Of a stretch of 64,000 nucleotides of DNA, positions 16,435 to 25,160 are shown one piece after another; position 1 is the first letter of the stretch, and each line of letters opens with the position of its first letter. Both the position numbers and the translations under genes were made by a program. The DNA is from Bacillus sp. CHD6a (GTDB lineage Bacteria > Bacillota > Bacilli > Bacillales > Bacillaceae_I), in assembly GCF_001293645.1 (NCBI RefSeq), contig NZ_LBMD01000012.1, positions 122,222 through 186,221 on the forward strand, given 5' to 3'. Under the pieces are notes generated by a model. That model was not told the DNA's origin. It searched no databases and saw nothing but the letters and a program-made list of their open reading frames with translations.

Positions 16435-17397
16435 GTGGTGATCCCAGAATATAGGTTAGAGGTAAGAATAACAGAGATAACAAATGAAACTGCTACGATT
16501 AAGCGGTTTACTTTTGAGGGTATAAACAAGAAGTTATTACCGGCATTCAGCCCTGGTTCCCATATCATTTTATATTTGAAGGGAAGGGGAGGGGAGATGG
16601 AACGAAGATATTCGTTAATTGGTAATCCTGATTGCACGTATAACTATCAAATTGCAGTCAAACTCCATGCAAAATCTTCTGGAGGGTCAATTCACCTACA
16701 TAACAAAGCCCAAGTAGGAGATATCTTACAAGTTAGTTTTCCGAAAAATTACTTTCCTCTTAGCTTTCGAGCAAAACACCATGTTCTAATTGCTGCTGGC
16801 ATTGGGATTACACCCTTTTTATCTATGATGCGTGAATTAAAAGAACAGGGGGCGTCCTTTGAACTTCATTATTCTACAAGAACAAAAGACGATTGTGCAT
16901 TCTATTCCTATTTAGTAAAAAAATACCCACAACAAACACATTTATACTTCACTAAACAACAAAATCGAATAAATACTAACATTCTAGTAGATCAGTATAT
17001 TGGCACCCATGTGTATTTTTGTGGTCCTGAAGAGTTTACTTCCTCTTTTTTAAGTGTTGCTACAACCATTGGCTATCCTTCTGAAAGCATTCATTATGAA
17101 TTTTTTTCACCACCTAACAGAAATAAGCTTCGTCCATTCCTATTAGAACTCACAAATGGCCGTTTTTTGTCTGTTCCTGACGAAAAGTCCACCTTGGAAG
17201 TCTTATTGGAAGCAGGTTACCCCGTTCCTTATTCTTGCAAAGTCGGTCGTTGTGGAACTTGTGAACTTTCCATTCTAAAAGGGGAAGCCGAACATCACGA
17301 TACCTTTTTATCAACAAATCAAAAAGAATCCCAAGTTAGTTTTTTACCATGTGTATCCAGGAGTAAAACCGAAATTTTAAAGGTCAATTATAGTTAA
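16435..17397 (+). CDS. flavin and [2Fe-2S] reductase component (PDR/VanB type)
   Basis: This 320-residue protein has a flavin-binding barrel (RRYSLIGNP at residues about 55-63), an NAD(P)-binding domain (LIAAGIGITPFLSMM) and a C-terminal plant-type ferredoxin domain with the cluster ligands in CKVGRCGTC and a distal FLPC. It is the electron-delivery component of an oxygenase, taking electrons from NAD(P)H to the heme subunit encoded two genes upstream (DmmB-like). The start is GTG at 16435, with GGGAAGGG just upstream. It closes the operon. Confidence 0.85.
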   Translation: MVIPEYRLEVRITEITNETATIKRFTFEGINKKLLPAFSPGSHIILYLKGRGGEMERRYSLIGNPDCTYNYQIAVKLHAKSSGGSIHLHNKAQVGDILQVSFPKNYFPLSFRAKHHVLIAAGIGITPFLSMMRELKEQGASFELHYSTRTKDDCAFYSYLVKKYPQQTHLYFTKQQNRINTNILVDQYIGTHVYFCGPEEFTSSFLSVATTIGYPSESIHYEFFSPPNRNKLRPFLLELTNGRFLSVPDEKSTLEVLLEAGYPVPYSCKVGRCGTCELSILKGEAEHHDTFLSTNQKESQVSFLPCVSRSKTEILKVNYS

Positions 17398-17428
17398 AAT
17401 AGAATTCTAGAAATGGAATATAGTAGAA

Positions 17429-17600
17429 GTATACAAATTAAGTATACAAGTTTACGAAATGTAAACAAAAGTATACAAATAAGTAAACGTGTATACAAAT
17501 GCGTGTACATGTTGGTATAAAAGAATGTGTACAATAAAAGAATACAAGTAAACGATAATGTATACTTGTAAACGGTTGTGTACATTATCGTAAACATTTT
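17429..17600. repeat. iteron array upstream of parM, candidate centromere (parC)
   Basis: About fourteen GTNNAC motifs (GTATAC, GTAAAC, GTGTAC) occur in 167 bases, starting at 17429, 17442, 17450, 17461, 17471, 17483, 17491, 17503, 17527, 17548, 17560, 17568, 17578 and 17590. Many are extended as GTATACAAAT. Spacing is mostly 8-13 bases, near one helical turn. Type II plasmid partition systems carry such iterons upstream of parMR as centromere and operator. There is no open frame of substance here. Confidence 0.65.
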
Positions 17601-17735
17601 TTACACTTTCATTACTTTTCTCCAGAATGATTGAATAGTAGAGAAACTTTCTGTACGCTAAACTTATAACTACTAGATTTATTTTCTTCTATAGGAAACA
17701 AATATTGTAATGAGGAAAAGAAAGGAAGATGAAAA

Positions 17736-18917
17736 ATGACTTATTCAAGAATTGCAGCAGTTGACGTAGGTAATGATTCTATTAAAGCTATTTTTGGAAA
17801 ATTGGATGCTGAATTAAATATCCCAAATGTTATCGCTAGAGATATTGAGGACCGCCCAGTAATAGGCATAGAAGAGTTAGATAGCAAAGATCCACTAGAT
17901 GGAATTCATGTTCGTGTTCACTCCCCTGCCCTAATGGATAACAACGCAATCTATCGAATTGGGAACTTGGCAACAAAGAGCAACAATGCTACTGAGCTTG
18001 ATCCTGGTAGTAGCAAATCAGAAGAAGACCAAACATTAGTCATGCTGTTTGCTACATTAGCACTGGATGCAGTAAGTGCTCAAAATGAAAAAACATTCCC
18101 TCGTAATAAGAATGTCGTAGATGCAAACTACACATTAGGAACAGGTCTTCCATTGAGAGAAGTGAAAGAAGGTAAGGATGCAGGCTACCGTTCTAAACTG
18201 CTAGGATCTGTCCATCAGGTAGAATTCCTAATTACACCTAAATACCAAGGCATTAAAGTTAACATTAAATTTGATGAAATCAAGGTTTATCCAGAGGGCT
18301 TCGCTGCATACATAAACCTTGTATTAGATAACAATGGAAATATTATAAATAAAGACTTGATCGACAAGCGCATTCTTATCCAAGATATCGGCGGTCTTTC
18401 CACAGATATAGCTGTCATCAAGAACCGAAATGTCGATGATGATAAAGCACAAGGCTTCAACCTTGGAGTATCGGAAGCACTTGAGCAAATTCGAGAAGAA
18501 ATCCGGTCAAAGCACGGCATTGAGCTTGATAGCAGAAGAGATGTTGTAGAAATCATTACGAAAAAGAATGACCGCAACCACATCATGGTACGCGGAAGCA
18601 GAACGAGCGTGCATGATATCACAGACCGCATTCTTTTAGACTTAGCAAAAAAACAATACCGTCTGTTGAGAAATATATGGCAGAAAAACTCCCAGACAGA
18701 GATCTGCTATTTTGTCGGCGGTGGTTCCACAGTGTTGAAAGAATACTTGAAAACATTAAACAACAATTTAGATGGCTACAACATCGATTTCTTTGAAGAT
18801 GAAAAGGAAAGCATCTGGATGATGGCAAACGCCTACTACAAATTGATTGCTGATTATGTAAAGAAAACAGGCAAGGATAAAGAATCTAAAGATCAACCAA
18901 AACCTGTGAAAGCATAA
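17736..18917 (+). CDS. ParM/StbA/Alp-like actin-family segregation ATPase
   Basis: This 393-residue protein has the actin-type nucleotide motifs in order: phosphate 1 VDVGNDSIK (9-17), phosphate 2 QDIGGLSTDIA (216-226, Asp217) and adenosine loop FVGGGSTVL (326-334). Such proteins polymerise with ATP into filaments that push apart DNA bound by an adaptor. AAAGGAAG precedes the ATG. A putative adaptor follows after 12 bases and an iteron array lies upstream, which is the complete layout of a type II (ParMRC) partition locus. No replication or conjugation gene is nearby, so the cassette appears to be chromosomal. A phage or cytoskeletal role is also possible. Confidence 0.85.
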   Translation: MTYSRIAAVDVGNDSIKAIFGKLDAELNIPNVIARDIEDRPVIGIEELDSKDPLDGIHVRVHSPALMDNNAIYRIGNLATKSNNATELDPGSSKSEEDQTLVMLFATLALDAVSAQNEKTFPRNKNVVDANYTLGTGLPLREVKEGKDAGYRSKLLGSVHQVEFLITPKYQGIKVNIKFDEIKVYPEGFAAYINLVLDNNGNIINKDLIDKRILIQDIGGLSTDIAVIKNRNVDDDKAQGFNLGVSEALEQIREEIRSKHGIELDSRRDVVEIITKKNDRNHIMVRGSRTSVHDITDRILLDLAKKQYRLLRNIWQKNSQTEICYFVGGGSTVLKEYLKTLNNNLDGYNIDFFEDEKESIWMMANAYYKLIADYVKKTGKDKESKDQPKPVKA

Positions 18918-18929
18918 TAAGGTGATTGG

Positions 18930-19499
18930 ATGAAGAATACCAATTCTAATCAGGGAATTCAGAGGGGGCAAGCAATATCGTTCCGCATCCCTTCTGATAC
19001 GCCTGACCATCTAATTAAGCATTTGCAGCGTCTAAAAGAGACGGAAAGAAGGAATTTCTCTAGTAAAATAGCGGATTTTGTTCTGCAAGGTGTGACAAGC
19101 TCACATGCGCGGGAAAAAGAAACCATCTCTATCCCTCTTCCAAAATCTTTATCAAAAACACAAAGAGATTGGCTGAAGCATCAGCATTCGGAAGCATTGC
19201 TCGGTAATATCGTCTATCAATTGCTTGCAGATCCTGTTCGGGCAACAAGTATTCTCGCAGCAATGAACAGCAATTCCACTGACATTGACCAAGCCTTGTA
19301 CCTTCAGGAGGAAAAGCCGTACAAACCCGCTGAAGAGACAGATGAAAAGGTCAATCCTACCGTGTTAAACGATGACGACTTAGACACTTTCGACTGGGAT
19401 GCAGCTCTTCAAGAGCAGGCATCAACGGAAGAAGAAGAGTTGGATGTGGAAGATGTGGATAAGCTATTGGGAGATTTTCTTTCACATATGAATAAGTGA
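18930..19499 (+). CDS. ParR-like DNA-binding adaptor (putative)
   Basis: This 189-residue protein has a basic N-terminal part that could hold a ribbon-helix-helix motif (QAISFRIPSDTPDHLIKHLQRL), a helical middle and a very acidic tail (about residues 130-185, many Asp and Glu). In ParMRC loci the adaptor binds the centromere through its N-terminus and contacts filaments through its C-terminus. AAGGTGATT lies just upstream of the ATG, and the gene is 12 bases after parM. I did not recognise the family from sequence alone, so the call depends on position and architecture. Confidence 0.6.
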   Translation: MKNTNSNQGIQRGQAISFRIPSDTPDHLIKHLQRLKETERRNFSSKIADFVLQGVTSSHAREKETISIPLPKSLSKTQRDWLKHQHSEALLGNIVYQLLADPVRATSILAAMNSNSTDIDQALYLQEEKPYKPAEETDEKVNPTVLNDDDLDTFDWDAALQEQASTEEEELDVEDVDKLLGDFLSHMNK

Positions 19500-19507
19500 T
19501 TTACCAG

Positions 19508-19538
19508 TAAGGACGCTATGAAATTAGCGGCCTTTTTA
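19508..19538 (+). terminator. terminator after the parMR-like pair
   Basis: AAGGACGCTA and TAGCGGCCTT arms (one mismatch) are followed by TTTT. It closes the two-gene unit. Confidence 0.7.
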
Positions 19539-19624
19539 TCTATGCTTTTTACAAATAAAAGAATAGATTCCAACTGAAATGACCATAACTAGTAAAAAAG
19601 AATAAAAGACGGGAGTAGGAGTCT

Positions 19625-20140
19625 ATGTATTTATTATTGGTCATTGTCGTTTGGATTTTGTTTGCGTACCGGTTCATTGATTGGGCCAATTGGAGGAAGC
19701 ATTATCCGACAGTATTGTTTTTTATTGTCATCAATATGACGCATAATATGATCTATTTTAATCATACTTTATGGGCATTTCGGGGTGTAACACTAGACTG
19801 GTTGAACCACACCTTCATCAATTTGGTCTTTACATTTTTCATCGTGCCGGCAGGCCTAATAATCTTCTTGCAGCGTTTTCCTAGGCAAAAACGCAATCAG
19901 TTCACTTATTTAGCAGCATGGGTAGCCTTTTATACTGCTTTAGAGTGGTTGTTCTCCTTAAAAGGAATGTATGTATATGATAATGGTTGGAATAACGGGT
20001 ACAACATTCTACTAAACTTGGTTTTATTTCTGATCTTAAGAATGCATGACAAAAATCCTGTCAGAGCCTTATTAGTTTCCATTGTTTTGGGGATACTATT
20101 TGTGTTCATGTTCCCTGTTCCTTGGGAAAGTCTTAAGTAA
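19625..20140 (+). CDS. CBO0543-like integral membrane protein
   Basis: This 171-residue protein has five hydrophobic segments and conserved-looking aromatic and Asn/His residues (INMTHNMIYFNHTLW, GMYVYDNGWNNGYN). The size and pattern fit the CBO0543 family of Firmicutes, whose function is unknown. GGGAG and GGAG motifs lie upstream of the ATG. A 37-codon membrane peptide gene follows and shares its terminator. Confidence 0.65.
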   Translation: MYLLLVIVVWILFAYRFIDWANWRKHYPTVLFFIVINMTHNMIYFNHTLWAFRGVTLDWLNHTFINLVFTFFIVPAGLIIFLQRFPRQKRNQFTYLAAWVAFYTALEWLFSLKGMYVYDNGWNNGYNILLNLVLFLILRMHDKNPVRALLVSIVLGILFVFMFPVPWESLK

Positions 20141-20157
20141 TAAGAGGTGATTTATTC

Positions 20158-20271
20158 GTGATTATTCGCGATGTATTATCTGTACCAGTGTTTTTACTCT
20201 TACTGTTCTCCACCTATATCATCATGTGGGTTTATATTAAAAACGAGATAAAAAAAGAGCGTCAAAAGTAG
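20158..20271 (+). CDS. 37-residue single-pass membrane peptide
   Basis: GTG start with AAGAGGTGAT 8 bases upstream. The peptide begins MIIRDVLSVPVF, has one hydrophobic helix (about residues 6-25) and a strongly basic end (IKNEIKKERQK). It lies 17 bases after the upstream membrane-protein gene and immediately before a terminator, so the two are probably co-expressed. No family is recognised; the ribosome site, length and topology make it a credible small gene. Confidence 0.6.
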   Translation: MIIRDVLSVPVFLLLLFSTYIIMWVYIKNEIKKERQK

Positions 20272-20272
20272 G

Positions 20273-20302
20273 AAGGGCCTATACGTTTAGGCTCTTTTTT
20301 TA
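20273..20302 (+). terminator. terminator after the small membrane peptide gene
   Basis: GGGCCTA and TTAGGCTC arms are followed by a run of T. Confidence 0.75.
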
Positions 20303-20503
20303 TTCCCGGGAAATATGATAGTATGGGAACAATAATTATCTAAAATAGTTATAGCTGCAGTAAAAAGGGTATAGAATAGAATGGTCCTAAAATTTAAATG
20401 GTAATCGAACTATATAGCAGGAAAACAATAATAGATACAAGAGACGAAGTTACTAGATCATTTTAATTAAGAAAATAATGTGAAATGATTGGTGGAGGGT
20501 AAA

Positions 20504-23242
20504 ATGACACAGGAAAACAAATTGATAAGTAAGACGTATTTTGAAACCTTTATGTTGGATGTGGAAACAAAGCATCCCGTGCAAGTGCTTGGAGAAGCCT
20601 TCCTTGCAGAGCAGAACAATGAAGTGTCTGATCTCTCGTTTATCCGCTATGCGCAAGGAGAAGTATATTTTCACAGCAAGGATTATGAGAGTGCCATCTA
20701 TAAGTGGGAAAATGTTCACAACGAAATGGAGCCTTGGGCAAAGAAAAATATTGCAGACGCTTACTATGACCTTGGAATGTTAGTAGAAGCAGAAGATATT
20801 TACGCTAATATCAATACTGATAATAAAACACTTAAAATAGAAGTGGCACTTCAGCTGTTTACGTTATATATACAACGTGAAAAATTGGAGAATGCCTATA
20901 AAAATATTAAAAAAGCCATTGCGATTGATCCAGATTATCCACATGTTACACAAACGGCTCGTACTTTTTATGAAGAGCAAGAAGACAGTCAACATGCGGT
21001 AGAGTTGGCTGTTCATGAAGCTTTAAGAACAGGTTCGGAAGCATGGTACGATTGCTTGAAGCATTATATAGAAGTTGGCTATACGAGAGAATTTACACCT
21101 GATTATTTTCAAGAGGTTCTGTTGAGGTTGCTAGAGATGAATCAACGGAAATTTGAAGATATTACGGCTGCTTTATGGAACAGTTATGAAAATCATCCAA
21201 TGTATTTGGAATGGGTGAAGACTGCAAACAGCCTGTTCATGGCCTTAGATAGAGACTCTGAAGTTTCTTGGACGAAAGTGGAGGAGCTTCACCAACGAAC
21301 TTATTTATCTCTTATTGAAGGCGAATATTTGATTAAAGAACTGCAAGGCATAGTCCCGGATCTACTTGGAAACTGGCTAAAGGTATCCAATAGGTCAAAA
21401 TCCTTGTTTGCTTCGGCTGCGGTCATGTCTTGGAATGAAGTCTTTCCAACAGCATTACCTGCGCATGTTTTAGCGGATGCAGAAAATAGAATCTTCCATT
21501 ATGAACATGACAGCATTCAATTGAATTATACGGTCGAGCTGTTTAAGACACTAATTAATTGGGCAAAGGACAACCACCTCGAAGTCGCACATCAAAAGAA
21601 ATGGCTATTCTCTCAACTTAGCAATCTAAACAGAAAGCATTTAGTTGTTACAGGTACCGTTCAGAACGGGAAAACTTCCTTCATCAATTCCATTATTGGC
21701 GAGAAGCTTCTTGGAGATGAAACGGTTCCGGTATTTGTTTCTTCCAACGGAGATATTGCAGAGATGAATGAGGTTTCCACAAAAGGTACATCTGCCCTGG
21801 GAGATATTAGCGAGCATCAACAAGGGTCCTTGATCGACCTTAAATGGCCATCACAGTTCCTAGAAGACGAAGAGTACTCGCTGATCAGCACACCGGAATT
21901 CAGTGTGGATGAGATTGAGAACAATGAAACAATGAAATACATCCCGTTATCAGATGGACTATTATACATTTTAGACGCGCAAACACCTTTTACAGAAGAT
22001 GAATTGAAAGTATTGGTGAAAATTAAAGAACGCGCGCCGGAAGTACCTGTTCATTTTGTCATCAACAAAATGGATACGGCTTTCCACGAAGCAGAAGCAA
22101 CACAGATTGTAGAAGAAGCAAAACACCGCATCAACGAATTTTTCCCAGATGCGAGAGTATTCCCATACTCTTCCCTTCGTTCTGCAAGCAAGCAGCACCA
22201 AGGGTTGGCAACTTTCATGGAGGCCAACTTCAAGCTGCGTGCAAAAGCAGTGGAAGAACGCCGTGCCACCAAGCTGTTGCAACTGATTCGTTCAACCTTA
22301 ACAGAATTGCTGGATAGCCGCATTGCGATGGAAGATAACCTGACAAACACAGTGGAGTTCAATGAAGATATTCTAAGCAGGCTAAGTGGTTTCATCAATC
22401 ACCTACATGATGCGGAATCAGAGAAAATCCGTAGTATTTCCGAAAATTACCGTGCTGTGACGATTGAGATGAAACGAGAAGCAACAAAAACCATTCCTCG
22501 TCTGCTAAGAGAGTGCTCTAGCTATGTAAAGGAAGACAGCAACTTCAAAACTTTGCATATCGAGCTGAATGAGCGTATGAATGAAACAATTCGCACTTAT
22601 ATGCATTCCGACCTGTTACCTCGTTTGCGTCAGGAACTTCAATTATGGCTCGATACATCCAACCGTGAACTGATCGACAGCCAAGAGTACTTGCATGAAA
22701 TGAGTGGAACATTCAATGCTCTTTACAAGGAAGAGAAAATGCACCTAAACTGCGACTTTAAAGTCATGGAAGACTGGCGTCGTGACATCAACAGAATCTT
22801 AAGCAGAGTGGAAGTGGAAAAGGAAAACATCCTAAACCGTCCGAACACCACTCAATATCTGTTAAAAGGGGCAGGACGCCTGTTCGGTTCTTTACAGCAA
22901 AGCAATCAACTGCTTTTCACTCAATATAAAAAATACATTGAAAACGAACGCTTCACTGATGTGGCCCAATCTGTAGTAGATAAATTCTTCCTTGAATTTG
23001 ATCTATTTGAAAAGGCGCTAAAAGCAGACATCAACATGTTCTACGAAGCACCATTCACAGAACTGAACAAAACAGTGGAAGACACAGAACGCGCCATCCA
23101 CAACGCCAACAAAAAACTAGAACAAATGAAAGCAAGCCCAGAACGCTACTACGACCCACTGAAACTATTCGAAGCACGCCTACTCCAATACGAATTCATG
23201 GTCAAAGCATGCGAAGAAAACCAAATGATTTCCACGCATTAA
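20504..23242 (+). CDS. TPR-dynamin-like large GTPase
   Basis: This 912-residue protein has N-terminal TPR-like helices (residues about 40-160), a long helical linker, a dynamin-type G domain and a long coiled-coil C-terminus (about 590-910). The P-loop is GTVQNGKTS (384-392) and the G4 motif NKMD (521-524). The usual DTPG of G3 is replaced by ISTPEF, so hydrolysis may be altered. Dynamin-like proteins remodel or tether membranes. The ATG at 20504 follows GGAGGG; an in-frame ATG upstream lies within the ribosome site. It stands alone, with about 200 bases of leader. The membrane target is unknown. Confidence 0.8.
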   Translation: MTQENKLISKTYFETFMLDVETKHPVQVLGEAFLAEQNNEVSDLSFIRYAQGEVYFHSKDYESAIYKWENVHNEMEPWAKKNIADAYYDLGMLVEAEDIYANINTDNKTLKIEVALQLFTLYIQREKLENAYKNIKKAIAIDPDYPHVTQTARTFYEEQEDSQHAVELAVHEALRTGSEAWYDCLKHYIEVGYTREFTPDYFQEVLLRLLEMNQRKFEDITAALWNSYENHPMYLEWVKTANSLFMALDRDSEVSWTKVEELHQRTYLSLIEGEYLIKELQGIVPDLLGNWLKVSNRSKSLFASAAVMSWNEVFPTALPAHVLADAENRIFHYEHDSIQLNYTVELFKTLINWAKDNHLEVAHQKKWLFSQLSNLNRKHLVVTGTVQNGKTSFINSIIGEKLLGDETVPVFVSSNGDIAEMNEVSTKGTSALGDISEHQQGSLIDLKWPSQFLEDEEYSLISTPEFSVDEIENNETMKYIPLSDGLLYILDAQTPFTEDELKVLVKIKERAPEVPVHFVINKMDTAFHEAEATQIVEEAKHRINEFFPDARVFPYSSLRSASKQHQGLATFMEANFKLRAKAVEERRATKLLQLIRSTLTELLDSRIAMEDNLTNTVEFNEDILSRLSGFINHLHDAESEKIRSISENYRAVTIEMKREATKTIPRLLRECSSYVKEDSNFKTLHIELNERMNETIRTYMHSDLLPRLRQELQLWLDTSNRELIDSQEYLHEMSGTFNALYKEEKMHLNCDFKVMEDWRRDINRILSRVEVEKENILNRPNTTQYLLKGAGRLFGSLQQSNQLLFTQYKKYIENERFTDVAQSVVDKFFLEFDLFEKALKADINMFYEAPFTELNKTVEDTERAIHNANKKLEQMKASPERYYDPLKLFEARLLQYEFMVKACEENQMISTH

Positions 23243-23369
23243 AAACAAAAACAAAAATAAAAAGAGATTAACTCTAAAGCTTGGATACAGTAACAAAGAT
23301 TCATTAGTAAACAAAAGGTAACGCAAGTATAGTAAAATTTTAAGAGAAGAAAATAATAAATACCAAAAT

Positions 23370-23416
23370 AAATAGCAGGTCTAATTCAAATAATGAATTA
23401 GACCTGCTATTTTTGT
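23370..23416. terminator. long perfect hairpin (bidirectional terminator)
   Basis: AATAGCAGGTCTAATTCA pairs with TGAATTAGACCTGCTATT over 18 bases, with a 4-5 base loop and A/T-rich flanks. It separates the GTPase gene from the small-protein region. Confidence 0.8.
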
Positions 23417-23555
23417 ATTACCACATAAACATTAAATTATAAAAAGCTAGGAAAAATTGACAAGTGAATCTCTTGCAAAGCTTTTCATGATAGTATTGTA
23501 AATAATGGAAATTGAAAGATTTGGCAGATTTCAAGAATAAGGGAGAGTGAATGCG

Positions 23556-23882
23556 ATGACAAACAGAGTGAAAAAAGAATTAATTTCGCTTTCCATATTT
23601 TTAATTGTTGTTGGGGCTTTCCTATCAGGTTGGTATGTAATTAAACCAGATCATCGTGGTGTAATAGGAAACTTAGAAGAGGATAAATTTATCTTATACC
23701 CTACGAAAGTATATCCAGAAGAGGAACCGTTTACTCCTGAATTTTATTTTACAAAGAATACAAAAGTATCAGGAAAAATAAGTAGCATTAAAGATTTGGA
23801 TGAAAATCAAGTGGTGAAAGTTTGGGTAGAAGTATTTGAAGGGCAGTACATTGCGAAAAAAATTAAAATTACTAAAGAATAG
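23556..23882 (+). CDS. membrane-anchored small protein of unknown function
   Basis: This 108-residue protein has one N-terminal transmembrane helix (about residues 8-27) and an extracellular beta-rich domain (KVSGKISSIKDLDENQVVKVWVEV), reminiscent of an OB-fold or YxeA-type secreted protein. GGGAGAG at 23541 supports the ATG at 23556; the in-frame GTG at 23547 is too close to it. No family is recognised. Confidence 0.6.
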   Translation: MTNRVKKELISLSIFLIVVGAFLSGWYVIKPDHRGVIGNLEEDKFILYPTKVYPEEEPFTPEFYFTKNTKVSGKISSIKDLDENQVVKVWVEVFEGQYIAKKIKITKE

Positions 23883-23992
23883 CTACATTTCTCAAATAAT
23901 CTATCGAATAAAATATACACTACAAATTAAACCTAAATTGCAACACTATCTATGTTTCTTTTAAAAAAAGAAAGAATGGATCATTCTTCCTT

Positions 23993-24154
23993 TCAATCGC
24001 TTTTATTTGATTCTAACTTTAATGAAATGTCTCTAAGTATACTGTTTCTTTCTTTTTGAATTTTTATAAAGGTTATTAAAAACCAAGAAACTAGGACTAT
24101 TGGAATTAAATAAGATAGTAAACCTAAAAGTGGCAAAATATTAAAAAAGTCCAA
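23993..24154 (-). CDS. 53-residue membrane peptide, TTG start
   Basis: A TTG (complement of 24152-24154) is preceded by a perfect GGGAGG site (24164-24169) at 9-base spacing. The product has one hydrophobic helix (about residues 5-30) and a charged tail containing KIQKERNSILRDISLKLE, a short amphipathic coil. This resembles the small membrane proteins common in Bacillus. It is convergent with the 23556 gene. There is no named family. Confidence 0.6.
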   Translation of the reverse strand: MDFFNILPLLGLLSYLIPIVLVSWFLITFIKIQKERNSILRDISLKLESNKSD

Positions 24155-24393
24155 AGAGGTATACCTCCCTTCTTTTGTTTGGATAATTATAACATATGAG
24201 AAGTTTAATCAACATTTCTACAATACATTCTGTAATATAGTCAACGTTCGATTTTATGTTGGGCCAAGAGATGATCGGAATAATGCAAACAAGCAATGTT
24301 TAGAAGAGTTAAAACAGTAATTATTACATCTTTTTATTAAGTCAACAGCGACAAAAACCAAACGCTATGTTTTTTTCAAAGGGGGTTTCTTTC

Positions 24394-24567
24394 ATGAGAT
24401 GGTTGTTTGCTATCCTATTTATTTTACTTGGATCCATTTTACTTTCCCTAACCATAAATGATATGGGAAATGCAGGTCATATAATTATGAAAACGATAGG
24501 TTTTGTATGTTTTATCTTTGCTGTACTTATTGTTAAAAGCAAGAAAGATAAACAAAAGAAAGAATAA
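24394..24567 (+). CDS. 57-residue membrane protein
   Basis: Two hydrophobic helices (about residues 3-20 and 29-47) end in a Lys-rich tail (KSKKDKQKKE). AAAGGGGG at 24378-24385 fixes the ATG at 24394 rather than the in-frame ATG at 24367. Function is unknown. The preceding 240 bases hold no other gene. Confidence 0.6.
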   Translation: MRWLFAILFILLGSILLSLTINDMGNAGHIIMKTIGFVCFIFAVLIVKSKKDKQKKE

Positions 24568-24671
24568 ATTTATGCATGACATCCCCCTTAGACATGAATT
24601 AACAAAGTATTTTTTACTCTGATGGTTTTATCCGTGAAATTTAACTAGTCAATCAGTACAGTGGAGTATGT

Positions 24672-24895
24672 ATGTGTAGACTCTTTTCCATCCCCGATTG
24701 CAAACTATCCATTTTAATCATTCTTACATTATTTTGTACTTCAACCCTCATGCGACTACCAAAGTACTTTACCTCTATTCCTCCTCTCCAAATGCCATAA
24801 ACAAGCTACTGTATGGTGTTGGAATCCTTTTTACCACTTCAACCGCTTTAAGCATTACCGAAACACCTGTAGTATTTTCAACCAGTCTATAAGTG
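24672..24895 (-). pseudogene. decayed fragment of an M28-type aminopeptidase
   Basis: On the minus strand the frame reads VENTTGVSVMLKAVEVVKRI, then SSLFMAFGEEE, which matches the NASGVAVxLExAR...FxAFGAEE segment of M28 zinc aminopeptidases (YwaD type), including the Glu-Glu catalytic pair. A stop follows. Shifting frame by one base restores IEVKYFGSRMRVE, where the family has GLLGSxxYV. No start, signal or remainder of the enzyme is present. It is therefore a frameshifted relic of perhaps 70 codons. The 590-base gap that contains it has no intact gene. Confidence 0.5.
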
Positions 24896-25160
24896 AAATT
24901 ATGGCCCAAGTATTAATAACATTTTTTACTAATTTAATAAAAATTTGAGACAGAAAGTGTCCGTTATTCGTCAAAGAATTGAAATAAATTGAAAAAGGGG
25001 TTATGAGATGGAGGGAGAATTGGAAAGAGATTTTACTAAAAACCATTGCGGAGATATAAGTGTTTTTATTTTCCAAGTAAAAAAAGCATCAATTCGTCTT
25101 CCTCGCACATTTGCGTTATAATACAACCACACTAAAAACCCAAAAAGATTGGATGAAAGC

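Noticed and set aside
17429..17600. Possible CRISPR array
   Set aside because: Motifs are 6-10 bases with 8-13 base spacing and no unique spacers of constant length. Position upstream of parM fits a centromere instead.
24698..24892. Plus-strand open frame of 64 codons
   Set aside because: No ribosome site; the minus strand of the same DNA carries a recognisable aminopeptidase relic, which explains the sequence better.
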